Notes: generated by a model not told the origin, from the sequence alone. A stretch of 64,000 nt of DNA from Gluconobacter frateurii (GCF_002723955.1 NZ_BEWN01000005.1:186001-250000); one strand, 5' to 3'; counted from the stretch's first letter, positions 45,812-55,372 are shown. Numbers and translations are program-made.

Positions 45812-46997
45812 GAAAAACAGCGTGTGACCCGACGGGAGCGGCGTCTTCACCTGGTGCCAGTTCTACAAAACCGTCTGTCGCAGCCAGGAAGCTGAAATCG
45901 CCTGAAGTCGGCATCGGATACGGTGTCGCCAGCGCACGCCCGGAGCCATCACGCGTCACACGGACTGGAAGATAACGGGTCAGCGTTGAGACCCGGGCTG
46001 CATCCGCTGCAAGTTCCACGGAGTACGTTTCGGGCCGCTTTAAACCCTGAGCTGCCAGAAGCATGGGAATAACATAGCGCGTGGCACAGCACGTCGCTGA
46101 AACCGGATTACCGGGCAGTCCAAAAACACGCTGTCCTTCTGGACCAACACCGAACCAGAGCGGCTTGCCGGGACGTTGCGCCACCTTGTGAAAAACGCGC
46201 TCCACACCAAGCTTCATCAATGCTTTTGGTACATGATCGAACTGCCCCATGGAAACGCCTCCGCTGAGCACAAGAACATCGTGTCTGGAGAGCTGTTTTT
46301 CCAGCGCCAGCATCGTCTCGGCGAGATCGTCCGGAACGACTGACCGTTCGATACGGGTAAAGCCCCGTGAAACCAGTGCTCCCGTCAGCGCATATTCATT
46401 CGAACGACGGATTTCCCAATCCCGCACCGGCCCACCAACTTCGACCAGTTCATCGCCCGTCGCGACGATCCCGATCGACGGAACGCGAGACACCTCAACA
46501 GTCGCGTGCCCATTCCCGGCCAGAACAGCCAGCGCAGGTCCATTCAGACGCAGGCCCGAGCCGAGCAGTTCATGCCCCATAGAACAGTCCGATCCCTGGC
46601 GATGAACGAACTGGCCTTTTTCGGGCGCGTAGCCGTCCTCAAACCGAATATGCTTTCCATCCCGAAGCAACCGTTCAACGGGAACAACAGTATCGGCCCC
46701 CAGAGGCAACACCGCCCCCGTCATGACCTCCAGGCAGGCATTCCCTTCCGGAAGCGCCTGTCCCGGCACGCCTGCGCGCTGGATGCCCTGACATCCCAGA
46801 ACCGGCCCGGCTCCATACCTGTAGGCAATACCATCCATCATGACACGATCATAAGGAGGCTGAGCACGTTCGGCGCAGATGGTCTGCCGGAGAATGCGAC
46901 CTGACGCCTCAGCCAGCGGAACCTGCTCGGTTCCAAAATGGCCAGCATATCCCAGGACCAGACCCATGGCCTGTGCGACACTCAGGAGTTCAGCCAA
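45801..46997 (-). CDS. moeA: Molybdopterin molybdenumtransferase
   Basis: Inserts molybdate into adenylylated molybdopterin. 398 residues. ILRQTICAERAQPPYDRVMM (about residues 33-52) has the conserved PPYDRVMMDG-type loop (usually P-x-x-D-x-S-x-M-D-G); VMTGAVLPLGADTVVPVE, VGIVATGDELVEVGGPV-like strand (IGIVATGDELVE) and VLVLSGGVSMGQFDHV with FGLPGNPVSATCC complete the set. Start is TTG at 46997 with AGAGGAACGG before it. First gene of the minus-strand cofactor operon; divergent from xdhC. Confidence 0.94.
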   Translation of the reverse strand: MAELLSVAQAMGLVLGYAGHFGTEQVPLAEASGRILRQTICAERAQPPYDRVMMDGIAYRYGAGPVLGCQGIQRAGVPGQALPEGNACLEVMTGAVLPLGADTVVPVERLLRDGKHIRFEDGYAPEKGQFVHRQGSDCSMGHELLGSGLRLNGPALAVLAGNGHATVEVSRVPSIGIVATGDELVEVGGPVRDWEIRRSNEYALTGALVSRGFTRIERSVVPDDLAETMLALEKQLSRHDVLVLSGGVSMGQFDHVPKALMKLGVERVFHKVAQRPGKPLWFGVGPEGQRVFGLPGNPVSATCCATRYVIPMLLAAQGLKRPETYSVELAADAARVSTLTRYLPVRVTRDGSGRALATPYPMPTSGDFSFLAATDGFVELAPGEDAAPVGSHAVFHGW

Positions 46998-47153
46998 TTT
47001 CCGTTCCTCTGATTATCCGTGCCGGAGGTCATCCCGGAGTTATCCCTGCCGATATAGACCTGCTACGCCAAGGATCAACACCCGAACGTGAAAGGCTATG
47101 TCATAATCGCATTTGGGATTAGTCTTATGGGCCCGTAAAGGAAAGGATATTTC
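46998..47153. promoter_or_regulatory. Divergent promoter region, moeA / xdhC-like
   Basis: 156 bases between two divergent molybdenum-related units. GGAAAGGA lies 7-14 bases before the xdhC-like ATG. The message starts of both units must fall here. No clear ModE site or molybdenum-cofactor riboswitch could be read by eye. Confidence 0.45.
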
Positions 47154-48122
47154 ATGATGGGGCCGGACAGGCTTGCACCCCTTCCCCAATGGCCGGAATA
47201 CGGCCTGAGTGATGATCTCCTTCCCACACTGGAAGCATGGCTGGCACAGGGCAAGCAGGCGGCTCTTGCCACCCTTGTGTCTATTACGGGATCTTCACCA
47301 CGGTCGCTTGGTAGTGAAATGGCCATCTCCAGCACTGGAGATGTTCAGGGTTATGTTTCTGGCGGATGTGTTGAAGCCGCGGTCGCAGCAGAAGCGCTGC
47401 AATGCCTGAAAGATCGCCGCCCTCGCCTTCTGGATTACGGTGCTGGCAGTCCCGTTCTGGACATCCAGCTCACCTGCGGCGGCCGGATCAGCATTTTTGT
47501 TCGGCCTATTGCGGATCTTGCTGCCCATGTTGCTGCATTACGGAAAGCCCGCGAGGCGCGTCACGCACTCGCCCTCGTCACGGACCTTCAGACAGGCGCA
47601 ATGGAGTTCACACACAATTTGCCCTTACCTGAAGATGAAAAGACGTTCGTAAGGCGCTATCCCCCTCCCCTCAGAATTGTCGTAGCTGGCGGAGACCCAG
47701 TTACGCTCGCACTTCTAAAACTGGCCCCACAGTTCAACGTCGAGACATTTCTGCTTCGCCCGCTTGGACCGACCCTCCCTCCCAGCATGGTGGCTCAAGA
47801 CCATTATGATCGCAGACGTCTGGAAGAGTGTCTTGATGAGCTCCCTCTTGATGAGTGGACAGCCGTGTACACACTGACTCATGACGCCCATACCGATCTG
47901 GAAATTGCCTCCAAAGCCCTGAAGTCCGACGCCTTCTGTGTTGGAATTCTCGGAAGCCGCCGCAAGATAGCCAGCCGCCTTTCAGCCCTGAAGGCTTCAG
48001 GAATTGACGCTACCGAGCTTAAAAAACTTCATTTACCAGCCGGGATGGATATCAATGCCCGCAACCCGATGGAAATAGCGCTTTCCATTCTGTCTCAGGT
48101 CACGGCACATCGGCCTGCATAA
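47154..48122 (+). CDS. XdhC/CoxI-family molybdoenzyme maturation factor
   Basis: 322 residues. The N-terminal XdhC_CoxI domain shows GKQAALATLVSITGSSPRSL (about residues 33-52) and VQGYVSGGCVEAAVAAEALQ; the C-terminal Rossmann domain shows LRIVVAGGDPVTLALLKLA, AVYTLTHDAHTDLEIASKAL and FCVGILGSRRKIASR. XdhC binds the finished cofactor, helps its sulfuration and passes it to xanthine-dehydrogenase-type enzymes; none is encoded in this window. The stop overlaps the next start (TAATG). Confidence 0.9.
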   Translation: MMGPDRLAPLPQWPEYGLSDDLLPTLEAWLAQGKQAALATLVSITGSSPRSLGSEMAISSTGDVQGYVSGGCVEAAVAAEALQCLKDRRPRLLDYGAGSPVLDIQLTCGGRISIFVRPIADLAAHVAALRKAREARHALALVTDLQTGAMEFTHNLPLPEDEKTFVRRYPPPLRIVVAGGDPVTLALLKLAPQFNVETFLLRPLGPTLPPSMVAQDHYDRRRLEECLDELPLDEWTAVYTLTHDAHTDLEIASKALKSDAFCVGILGSRRKIASRLSALKASGIDATELKKLHLPAGMDINARNPMEIALSILSQVTAHRPA

Positions 48123-48709
48123 TGCCTCATAATGCCGTTCTTCTGGCCGCAGGTGGCAGCAGCCGACTTGGGCAACCCAAACAACTGCTCCTGCGGCAGG
48201 GTATTCCACTTGTGCGGCATATCGCGGACCTGCTGCTCCAGACACAGCCCGACAGGCTGATCATAGTCACTGGCGGAAACGCTGAGACCGTTGAAGCAGT
48301 CCTCGCTGGCCTCCCTGTAGAAATCTGCCGCAATCCAGACTGGGAAACCGGTCTGGCCAGTTCTCTTCAATACGCGGCACAAGCCTTGAAAGGCAGCCCT
48401 CATCCCGTTCTGATTGCAGGAACGGATCAGCCGCGCCTGACTCTTACACGCCTGATGCAATTAATGGAAAACAGCGCGGAGCAGAATATCGTCTCGCAAT
48501 ATCGCCCGGACGCACAGGGCATTCCCGTGCGCCTTACGACGGAGACATTGGCAAGAGCATCCGAACTTCAAGGAGACAAGGGTTTCCGGAGCCTCTGGAA
48601 AAGCAACCCACCTTTGAAAATCGAGGCTCCAGAACTGCTGGAAGACCTAGACACGCCCGAGCAACTGGCAGAAGCGATCAGCGCAGGCTGGATAGACCAG
48701 CTCACCTGA
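48122..48709 (+). CDS. MocA-like molybdenum cofactor cytidylyltransferase
   Basis: 195-residue nucleotidyltransferase. The signature loop is AVLLAAGGSSRLGQPKQLLL (residues 5-24), then LIIVTGGNAETVEAVLAGLP and VLIAGTDQPRLTLTRLMQLM, with Asp in TDQPR. It resembles MocA, which makes the cytosine dinucleotide form of the cofactor for the xanthine oxidase family. The coupling to the XdhC gene supports this, because both serve that enzyme family. Confidence 0.87.
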   Translation: MPHNAVLLAAGGSSRLGQPKQLLLRQGIPLVRHIADLLLQTQPDRLIIVTGGNAETVEAVLAGLPVEICRNPDWETGLASSLQYAAQALKGSPHPVLIAGTDQPRLTLTRLMQLMENSAEQNIVSQYRPDAQGIPVRLTTETLARASELQGDKGFRSLWKSNPPLKIEAPELLEDLDTPEQLAEAISAGWIDQLT

Positions 48710-48725
48710 TCGATCGCACACCACA

Positions 48726-50147
48726 TCAGCTCCGTGCGTAAACATCCTCGATACGCACGATATCGTCTTCGCCAAGATACGGGCCGGACTGGACCTCGAT
48801 CAGCGTCAACGGAATTTTGCCGGGGTTCTCCAAGCGATGAACACATCCCAACGGCAGATAGACGCTCTCGTTCTCACGCACCAGCACAAGGTCTTCATCG
48901 CGCGTGACGAGCGCGGTACCACCGACCACGACCCAATGTTCCGCCCGATGGAAATGCTTCTGAAGCGAGAGCTTTGCCCCCGGTTCCACAACAATGCGTT
49001 TGACCTGAAAGCGATCTGCCTGAATGAGGCTCTCATAGAAGCCCCACGGGCGATAACATCGGTTATGAGCTGTCGCTTCCTTGCGGCCCGCCAGCGTCAG
49101 ACGGGACACCATGTGCTTGATGTCCTGTGCCCGGTCCCGATGCGAGACCATGACCGCATCCGGCGTGACAACCACGATCAAGTTATCAACACCCGTTACA
49201 GTCGCCACAATCCCGTCAGAGCGGACGTAACAGTTCTTCGCGCCATCCAGGAACACGTCACCAATCGCGGCATTCCCGTCCTCATCCTTGGCACTCAGAT
49301 CCCACAGCGCATCCCAGCTTCCAATGTCAGACCACCCAAAACTGCCTGGTACAACAGCCGCCAGTTCAGTCCGCTCGGCAATCGCGTAATCAACCGAAAT
49401 GTCCGGTGCAGCAGCAAAGCTTTTTTCTTCAAGCCGCTCGAAATCCATATCCGTATGGCGATTACGAACAGACTGGCCAACGGTCTCGTGGATGCGCGGC
49501 TCATACCGCTCCGTTTCCTGAAGGAAGACGCTGGCCTTCACAACAAACATGCCAGAGTTCCAGAGATACTTCTCGGAATTGTAGAGCGTTAGTGCCTTGG
49601 CCGCATCCGGCTTTTCGATAAAGCGGGAGACGTCATAGACGCCGTGAACACCATTCAGTTCAGCGCCGACTTCTATATAGCCATAGCCGGTTTCAGGCCG
49701 GGTCGGCCTCATGCCGAACGTGACAATCCGTCCAGCATCTGCCGCTTCAATCGCACGACCAAGAGCACCACGAAGAGCCTCTTCATCCGTGATGGCCGCA
49801 TCTGCCGCCATGATCCAGAGGATGGCGTCCGGGTCCTGCTCCGCAACCATAAAAGCCGCAGCGGCAATGGCGGGCGCGGAGTTCCGTCCGACTGGCTCCA
49901 GAACGATGTGGCTTTTCTGTATCCCGGCATCCCGCAGCTGCTCAGCCACAATAAAACGATGCTCTGAATTACAGACGACAATCGGGTCTGAGAAACCAGC
50001 GACCTGACCACGAAGCGCCGTCTCCTGAATCAGGGTCCTGTCATTCAAGAGAGGCCAGAACTGCTTGGGATAGCTCTTGCGCGAGACAGGCCAGAGACGG
50101 CTTCCTGATCCACCTGACAGGATTACCGGGACGACATGCTGAACCAT
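48726..50147 (-). CDS. manC: Mannose-1-phosphate guanylyltransferase / mannose-6-phosphate isomerase
   Basis: 473-residue two-domain enzyme making GDP-mannose for exopolysaccharide or LPS. The N-terminal transferase starts VVPVILSGGSGSRLWPVSRK (residues 5-24) and has YPKQFWPL, GYGYIEVGAEL and FIEKPDAAKA. The C-terminal cupin isomerase domain begins around residue 365: RPWGFYESLIQADRFQVKRI, KLSLQKHFHRAEHWVVVGGT. It stands alone on the minus strand; a perfect palindrome lies about 160 bases upstream. Confidence 0.95.
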   Translation of the reverse strand: MVQHVVPVILSGGSGSRLWPVSRKSYPKQFWPLLNDRTLIQETALRGQVAGFSDPIVVCNSEHRFIVAEQLRDAGIQKSHIVLEPVGRNSAPAIAAAAFMVAEQDPDAILWIMAADAAITDEEALRGALGRAIEAADAGRIVTFGMRPTRPETGYGYIEVGAELNGVHGVYDVSRFIEKPDAAKALTLYNSEKYLWNSGMFVVKASVFLQETERYEPRIHETVGQSVRNRHTDMDFERLEEKSFAAAPDISVDYAIAERTELAAVVPGSFGWSDIGSWDALWDLSAKDEDGNAAIGDVFLDGAKNCYVRSDGIVATVTGVDNLIVVVTPDAVMVSHRDRAQDIKHMVSRLTLAGRKEATAHNRCYRPWGFYESLIQADRFQVKRIVVEPGAKLSLQKHFHRAEHWVVVGGTALVTRDEDLVLVRENESVYLPLGCVHRLENPGKIPLTLIEVQSGPYLGEDDIVRIEDVYARS

Positions 50148-50308
50148 GGAGCAGATATTCTTTCCACCGCGTGAAAGGCAGCCATGAATGTGGCAAAGCC
50201 ATATCGGGGTATAGTTTCACAAAACACCGGCAGAAGTGCCAGTTCAAGCCTGGGAAAGGCAAGCCGGATCAGTTGAAAAATACAAAGCGAGATGCGCGTG
50301 ACAAACTC

Positions 50309-50325
50309 TATCACGTTCCGTGATA
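50309..50325. promoter_or_regulatory. Operator-like palindrome upstream of manC
   Basis: TATCACG-TTC-CGTGATA, perfect 7-base arms. A related GTGAC half-site lies 10 bases to its left and TGTCACG 5 bases to its right. It stands about 160 bases before manC and 63 bases after the ilvE stop. It looks like a dimeric regulator site; the regulator is unknown. Confidence 0.35.
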
Positions 50326-50387
50326 CAACCTGTCACGCACATTCCGCTAAGCCCCGTTAACCGAAGAATACGGGGCGCTTTCAAGCC

Positions 50388-51467
50388 TCAAACGATGCGA
50401 TGGACCCAGCCGTGCACATCGTTTGTACGCCCCCCCTGAATATCCGTCAGAAGGGTCTTGAGCTTCGTCGCCACCGGCCCTGGCGTCTTGCCATCGCCGA
50501 AAACGGCTTCCCCGGAAGGTCGGATCAGCTTGCCGATCGGCGAAAGCACGGCCGCCGTACCACAGGCAAACGCTTCCGTGTACTTTCCGGACGCCGCACC
50601 CGCGAACAGTTCATCGATCTCCACTGGTTCCTGAAGCACTTCGATACCGTGATCCGCAGCCAGCTTGACCAGACTGTCGCGCGTAATGCCACGAAGAATG
50701 GTGCCACCAAGTGGAGGCGTAACGATCTTGCCGTCATTCCGGACGAACATAACGTTCATGCCGCCCATTTCCTCGACGAAGCGACGCTCACGTGCGTCCA
50801 GGAACAGAACCTGGTCGCAGCCCTTTTCCTTGGCTTCGGCCTGAGCCACCAGACTGCCGGCATAGTTACCGCCACACTTGGCTTCGCCCGTCCCGCCGAT
50901 CGCAGCGCGCGTGTAGAATTCAGACACCCAGACGGACACGCAGCCGGAACTGAAATACGCACCGACCGGACACGCAATCACGATGAACAGATATTCCGTC
51001 GCCGGCTTCACACCGAGGAAGACTTCATTGGAAATCATGAACGGGCGCAGGTAGAGGCTCTGCCCCTCGCCCGATGGTACCCAGTCCCGATCGACACGAA
51101 CCAGTTCGTCCACCGCCTGAATAAACAGGTCTTCCGGCAGGGGAGCCATTCCCATTCGCTTTGCTGACGCTGCAAAACGCGATGCATTGGCCTGCGGGCG
51201 GAACGTCGCCACGTGGCCATCCGCTTCCCGATAGGCTTTCATGCCCTCGAAGATTTCCTGACCATAATGCAGCACCGTGGAAGCTGGATCGATACTGAGA
51301 GGGCGACGAGCCGTCACCTTGGCATCATGCCAGCCTTTTTCTTCGGTGTAGCGAATGATCGCCATATGATCGGTGAAGACACGCCCGAAAGCAGGACTAG
51401 CCAAAAGCTCCGCACGACGTGCGGGATCAGTCGGAGTGTCGGTTTTCTCAATGGTAAATGTCGTCAT
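50388..51467 (-). CDS. ilvE: Branched-chain amino acid aminotransferase
   Basis: Fold-type IV transaminase for Leu, Ile and Val, 359 residues from ATG 51467 (MTTFTIEKTDTPTDPARRAE). Belongs to the larger, BCAT-type form. Motifs: YGQEIFEGMKAYREADGHVA, LYLRPFMISNEVFLGVKPA, GTGEAKCGGNYAGSLVAQAE (PLP Lys) and VEEMGGMNVMFV (Glu). GGTILRGITRDSLVKLAADH and FACGTAAVLSPIG bind the cofactor phosphate. An ATG at 51485 would add 6 residues. Stands alone on the minus strand. Confidence 0.95.
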   Translation of the reverse strand: MTTFTIEKTDTPTDPARRAELLASPAFGRVFTDHMAIIRYTEEKGWHDAKVTARRPLSIDPASTVLHYGQEIFEGMKAYREADGHVATFRPQANASRFAASAKRMGMAPLPEDLFIQAVDELVRVDRDWVPSGEGQSLYLRPFMISNEVFLGVKPATEYLFIVIACPVGAYFSSGCVSVWVSEFYTRAAIGGTGEAKCGGNYAGSLVAQAEAKEKGCDQVLFLDARERRFVEEMGGMNVMFVRNDGKIVTPPLGGTILRGITRDSLVKLAADHGIEVLQEPVEIDELFAGAASGKYTEAFACGTAAVLSPIGKLIRPSGEAVFGDGKTPGPVATKLKTLLTDIQGGRTNDVHGWVHRIV

Positions 51468-51600
51468 GGAAAAGAACTTCCGCAAACTGCTCTGATAAAC
51501 GTGCGGGGCACTCTGCCACAGGAGTTCCGGAGAGGCGATAGGGAAATATTATTTCCAAATCACACCGATAACAGACATTAAAGTTTAAGGATCAGATATG

Positions 51601-51629
51601 AAAAAACCCTGGCCACAGAGTGGCCAGGG
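51601..51629 (-). terminator. Intrinsic terminator of rplM-rpsI
   Basis: On the minus strand CCCTGGCCAC-TCT-GTGGCCAGGG, a perfect 10-pair stem, then six T residues. It begins 30 bases past the rpsI stop. Confidence 0.92.
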
Positions 51630-51659
51630 CTTCTCCAAAGCTTCGAAAAGCTGAAAAAA

Positions 51660-52151
51660 TCAGCGCTTCGAGAACTGGAAGGAACGACGTGCCTTCGCAC
51701 GGCCGTACTTCTTACGCTCAACAATACGGCTGTCACGCGTCAGGAAGCCAGCAGCCTTCAGGATGCCACGCAGGCTCGGCTCGTAATGCGTCAGTGCACG
51801 GGAGATACCGTGACGAACTGCACCAGCCTGACCGGACAGACCGCCACCAGCAACCGTGCAGTACACGTCGAACTGGTTGTAACGATCAGCAATCAGGAAC
51901 GGCTGCGTCAGGAGCATACGCAGAACCGGGCGGGCGAAATACGTCGTGACCGGACGGCCGTTGACGATGATGTCACCCTTGCCAGGCTTGATCCATACGC
52001 GGGCCACGGCGTCCTTACGACGACCGGTTGCGTAGGAACGGCCCTGTGCGTCACGCTTTACTTCGTGAACCGGGGCGGCATTGGTGGCAACTGCAGGAGC
52101 AACGCTCGCAAGGTCCTGCAGCGTGCCGGTGCGCTCTTGGGTCTCGGACAT
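51660..52151 (-). CDS. rpsI: 30S ribosomal protein S9
   Basis: 163 residues. After an alphaproteobacterial N-terminal extension of about 35 residues the S9 body has [20 protein letters not shown] (about residues 37-56), [33 protein letters not shown] and the basic end [18 protein letters not shown] that reaches the P site. Nine bases after rplM and followed by a terminator. Confidence 0.98.
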   Translation of the reverse strand: MSETQERTGTLQDLASVAPAVATNAAPVHEVKRDAQGRSYATGRRKDAVARVWIKPGKGDIIVNGRPVTTYFARPVLRMLLTQPFLIADRYNQFDVYCTVAGGGLSGQAGAVRHGISRALTHYEPSLRGILKAAGFLTRDSRIVERKKYGRAKARRSFQFSKR

Positions 52152-52160
52152 GGTCAGGCC

Positions 52161-52634
52161 TTACGACTCGTGTGAGATGGTGTTCTTGCGGTTCAGGGCA
52201 GCCACGTCCAGCTTGACAGGCTTCTGGCCGTCATGCGGGTGCTCGGAACCAGCGTAAACATAAAGATGCTTCATCTGAGCGCGCTGCAGCGGACCACGTG
52301 TGATCATGCGCTCGACAGCCTTCTCGACAACGTGGCCCGGGTTCTTGCCCGTGAGACGCTGCGTGATGGTGCGCTCCTTGATGCCACCCGGATGACCCGT
52401 GTGGTAGTGGAACAGCTTCTGGCCAACCTTGTTACCCGTCAGCACAACCTTTTCTGCGTTGATGACAACAATGTTGTCACCGCAGTCGACGTGCGGGGTG
52501 AACTGTGGCTTGTGCTTGCCGCGGAGACGGGTAGCGATGATGGTGGCGAGACGGCCGAGAACGAGCCCTTCGGCGTCGATCAGCACCCAGTTCTTCGTCA
52601 CCTCCGCCGGCTTCAGCGAACGTGTGGTCTTCAT
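52161..52634 (-). CDS. rplM: 50S ribosomal protein L13
   Basis: 157 residues from ATG 52634 ([20 protein letters not shown]); ATG 52643 is three codons upstream. Motifs: [53 protein letters not shown] and [20 protein letters not shown], ending in [13 protein letters not shown]. The pair rplM-rpsI is nearly universal in bacteria. Confidence 0.98.
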   Translation of the reverse strand: MKTTRSLKPAEVTKNWVLIDAEGLVLGRLATIIATRLRGKHKPQFTPHVDCGDNIVVINAEKVVLTGNKVGQKLFHYHTGHPGGIKERTITQRLTGKNPGHVVEKAVERMITRGPLQRAQMKHLYVYAGSEHPHDGQKPVKLDVAALNRKNTISHES

Positions 52635-52835
52635 CAGTGACATTCCAGCTTGGGGCGCGGCAGTACCGCGCCGTGGATGGCGCTCTCAGCAGCGATGGCT
52701 TGTCCCGAAGGAAGACCATTGCCCCTGAAAGCGGATCAGGTGCGGCCTTATTGCGGTCCTGAGCCTTTCCGTCAAGTGATCTTTTTGAATCGTGATAGAT
52801 GATTCGGCGCGGTTTACCGCCATTTTTCTTAATGT

Positions 52836-52849
52836 GGTATTATAATACC
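52836..52849. promoter_or_regulatory. Palindromic AT-rich site between rplM and an exported-protein gene
   Basis: GGTATTA-TAATACC, a perfect 14-base palindrome containing TATAAT on both strands, so it could be a -10 element read in either direction. No good -35 match was found. It is about 200 bases before rplM and 113 before the GTG at 52962. Confidence 0.35.
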
Positions 52850-52961
52850 GCGTTTTTCATACCTCCGGATTTGCCCCAGACGCACGGAGTGGTATCGTGC
52901 CGCCACTTTTCGGGACCGTGACGTCCTGTCTCCAGTGCTGACGAAAAACGGGAAAAACAAC

Positions 52962-54377
52962 GTGAAACGCCCTTGGCTCACAGCGAGCCTGCTCGCGGTC
53001 ATCGCAGGAATGAGCGCCATTGGTATCAACCATGCCGCCACCGTCGCGCTCGATCGCGGAATTTCGCGGTTCCGCGCCGCCCTTCCCGCTGGTGCAACCC
53101 TCACCTATGCCTCTGCCCGCCCCGCTATCCTGGCCCGCGGAGCGCTCCTGACAGACGTGGTTCTACAGAATGGGAACCTGACATTCCGCGCCCATACCCT
53201 GCGCTTGGGTCATCCCATCCCGACTCCGGATGGTGGTCTGACCCTGTCACATCTGGATATGGAAGATCCGACCTTTCAGACCCCCAACAGCATCATTCGC
53301 GCTCACAGTGCACACATGACACATCTTGTCACACCCCCACCTACGGCTGGCAAAAGCGGAATTGAGGCGCTGGATTTCGGTCACGTCAATCTGGACCGCG
53401 GCACCATCGATCATCTATCCGTCCAGAACCTGTCACAGGTTGTTCAGCCCAACGGGACTCATTTCAACAGTCTGACAATCGATAGTCTTCAGATTGACGG
53501 CTACGGCCCTGGTCGAACGACAACCGCCACAATTCAGAATGTCATGGCGATTGTGTCCCGCACGGGCCTGCAGGCAGATCGCACCTCGCACATGGTGTCA
53601 ATGCAGATGGCACTGCGGAACTTCAAACTTACACAGCCTGAACTTTCTGCCTGGGTCGCTACTCAGCAAACCGGCAATACCGCGCTATCCTACGCCGTGC
53701 CGCCAATTGAGAGTCTGCAACTCTCCAATGCCCAAATTATCTCTTCCGACCGCTCTTTCACCCTCGATACCCTGACAGGCAAAGGGACGCGAAAGAATGG
53801 TACGGACAGCAGCACTTTCGAGGGCCAAGGATTTCATTTCCATGCCCCGCAGACAAAAACACCTCTCCATATTGATGGACAGCACTCCACCCTGACCTAC
53901 ACTCAGGAGCGTGTAGCCGAGACTGGCGCGATCCATGCGCAGGGCCTTCTGGCAGTCCCTGACCTGACGGACTTTCATTTCACCATGGACCTGACGGGGC
54001 CGTCCGATCAGCAACTCAAAGCCAAATCGTCTCAGAACCTTCAAGACACAGTCCGACTGGTTCAAACATCTCTGACACTCCACGGCGATCGCCTCGTTCA
54101 GCTTCTTCCCGCTGTAAATGCTGGCCATCCACTGAATTCCACCGAAGAGGATCAGGCCCGCACTACGCTGGCGCAGGGTATGGAAATGGCTTTGTCGCCG
54201 TATCCGTCTCTTGCCGTCCTGCCCGACTACGTCGCCAATCCCAACAACCGGACGCTCTCCATCGTTTTTGCGCCGAAGCCTCCCATGCCTCTCTCCACAC
54301 TTTCCACATTGGCATCGACACCTGTGGGCGTCCTGTCTCTGCTTGCCCCCGATAGCCTGACAGTCAGCGCACAATGA
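52962..54377 (+). CDS. Exported protein of unknown function, AsmA/DUF945-like architecture
   Basis: 471 residues from GTG 52962 (ribosome site GGGA upstream); a GTG at 52935 would add 9 residues. The N-terminus VKRPWLTASLLAVIAGMSAI is a signal anchor. The rest is strand-rich, without Cys, with repeated short strands around TLTYASARPAILARGALLTD, LTLSHLDMEDPTFQTP, EALDFGHVNLDRGTIDHLSV and LTIDSLQIDGYGPGRTT, as in periplasmic repeat-strand proteins of the AsmA or DUF945/DUF2125 kind. That family link is only by general look. It overlaps the next gene by 4 bases. Confidence 0.65.
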   Translation: MKRPWLTASLLAVIAGMSAIGINHAATVALDRGISRFRAALPAGATLTYASARPAILARGALLTDVVLQNGNLTFRAHTLRLGHPIPTPDGGLTLSHLDMEDPTFQTPNSIIRAHSAHMTHLVTPPPTAGKSGIEALDFGHVNLDRGTIDHLSVQNLSQVVQPNGTHFNSLTIDSLQIDGYGPGRTTTATIQNVMAIVSRTGLQADRTSHMVSMQMALRNFKLTQPELSAWVATQQTGNTALSYAVPPIESLQLSNAQIISSDRSFTLDTLTGKGTRKNGTDSSTFEGQGFHFHAPQTKTPLHIDGQHSTLTYTQERVAETGAIHAQGLLAVPDLTDFHFTMDLTGPSDQQLKAKSSQNLQDTVRLVQTSLTLHGDRLVQLLPAVNAGHPLNSTEEDQARTTLAQGMEMALSPYPSLAVLPDYVANPNNRTLSIVFAPKPPMPLSTLSTLASTPVGVLSLLAPDSLTVSAQ

Positions 54378-55273
54378 CACAGTCCGCTAGCGAAACAGCC
54401 AATATTTGCGTCATTGGAGCCAGTGGCCGCTCAGGCGCTGCTCTCTGCCGCGCACTGATTAAGAACGGACAACGGGTCATTGCGATCGTTCGCAGCCCAG
54501 GCAAGCTCGCACCTGACCTGGCTGAGGCCTGCGCTGCTGTCCGTCAGGCAGACCTGACTGATCCCATTGCCCTGCCGATCGCCCTTGAAAATGCAGCCGT
54601 TGTAGTCAACACGGCACATGCACGGCATCTGCCCGCCATTCTTGCTGCAACCCATGCGCCCATTGTGGCTTTGGGCAGTACCCGCAAGTTCACACGCTGG
54701 CTTGATGACCATGGTCGAGGCGTCCTGGCTGGGGAGGCCGCATTGCAAGCCGATGGACGCCCTTCCATCCTGCTGCACCCGACCATGATTTATGGCGCGC
54801 AGGGTGAAGACAATGTGCAGCGTCTTGCCCTTCTTCTGGAACGCCTGCCGATCATTCCCCTGCCGGGTGGAGGTCGCTCTCTCGTTCAGCCCATCAATCA
54901 GCAGGATGTTACACGCTGCGTTATTGCTGCGATCAATCTACTTCTTGCAGGCAAAGTCAGCGGCCCGGAAAGCCTCGTCATCGCAGGACCGACCGCAGTG
55001 CCTTACAGGACGTTCGTGCGGATGATCCTATACTTTTCCGGTCTTGGAGGGCGTCCAGTCATCTCCCTTCCCGGATGGCTTCTGATGGCAGCATCGCACG
55101 TGATGCGACGCCTCCCGAAATTGCCCAAAGTGGCACCCGCAGAAGTACGACGACTGCTGGAAGACAAGAATTTCGACATCACTCCCATGCGTACTCGACT
55201 GGGGATCAATCCCATTCCACTTGAAGCCGGATTGCAGCAGCTTTTGTCTGCCCGCCCTTCAAACCCGACCTGA
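54374..55273 (+). CDS. Atypical SDR / NAD(P)-binding protein
   Basis: 299 residues with a Rossmann start ICVIGASGRSGAALCRALIK (residues about 11-30; Gly pattern GASGRSG) and VIAIVRSPGKLAPD. AAVVVNTAHARHLPAILAAT, SILLHPTMIYGAQGEDNVQR and PLPGGGRSLVQPINQQDVTR match extended or atypical SDRs that act like NAD-dependent epimerases or the NDUFA9-type sugar-nucleotide-binding proteins. No YxxxK motif is obvious. Starts in an ATGA overlap with the preceding exported-protein gene. Substrate unknown. Confidence 0.75.
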   Translation: MTQSASETANICVIGASGRSGAALCRALIKNGQRVIAIVRSPGKLAPDLAEACAAVRQADLTDPIALPIALENAAVVVNTAHARHLPAILAATHAPIVALGSTRKFTRWLDDHGRGVLAGEAALQADGRPSILLHPTMIYGAQGEDNVQRLALLLERLPIIPLPGGGRSLVQPINQQDVTRCVIAAINLLLAGKVSGPESLVIAGPTAVPYRTFVRMILYFSGLGGRPVISLPGWLLMAASHVMRRLPKLPKVAPAEVRRLLEDKNFDITPMRTRLGINPIPLEAGLQQLLSARPSNPT

Positions 55274-55372
55274 GCAGAACAAAGATTTTCATCTTCTGAA
55301 ACATTGACGGCTCGATCCATGAGGTTTTCATAGTCCCCATACGGGCCATGCCCGAAAAGGGGGACACCTCAA

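Noticed and set aside
46998-47153. Molybdenum-cofactor riboswitch or ModE site upstream of moeA
   Set aside because: No sequence close to either could be recognised by eye.
50350-50382. GCCCCGT...ACGGGGC hairpin after ilvE as a terminator
   Set aside because: The stem is fair but no T-run follows on the minus strand, so the call would be weak.
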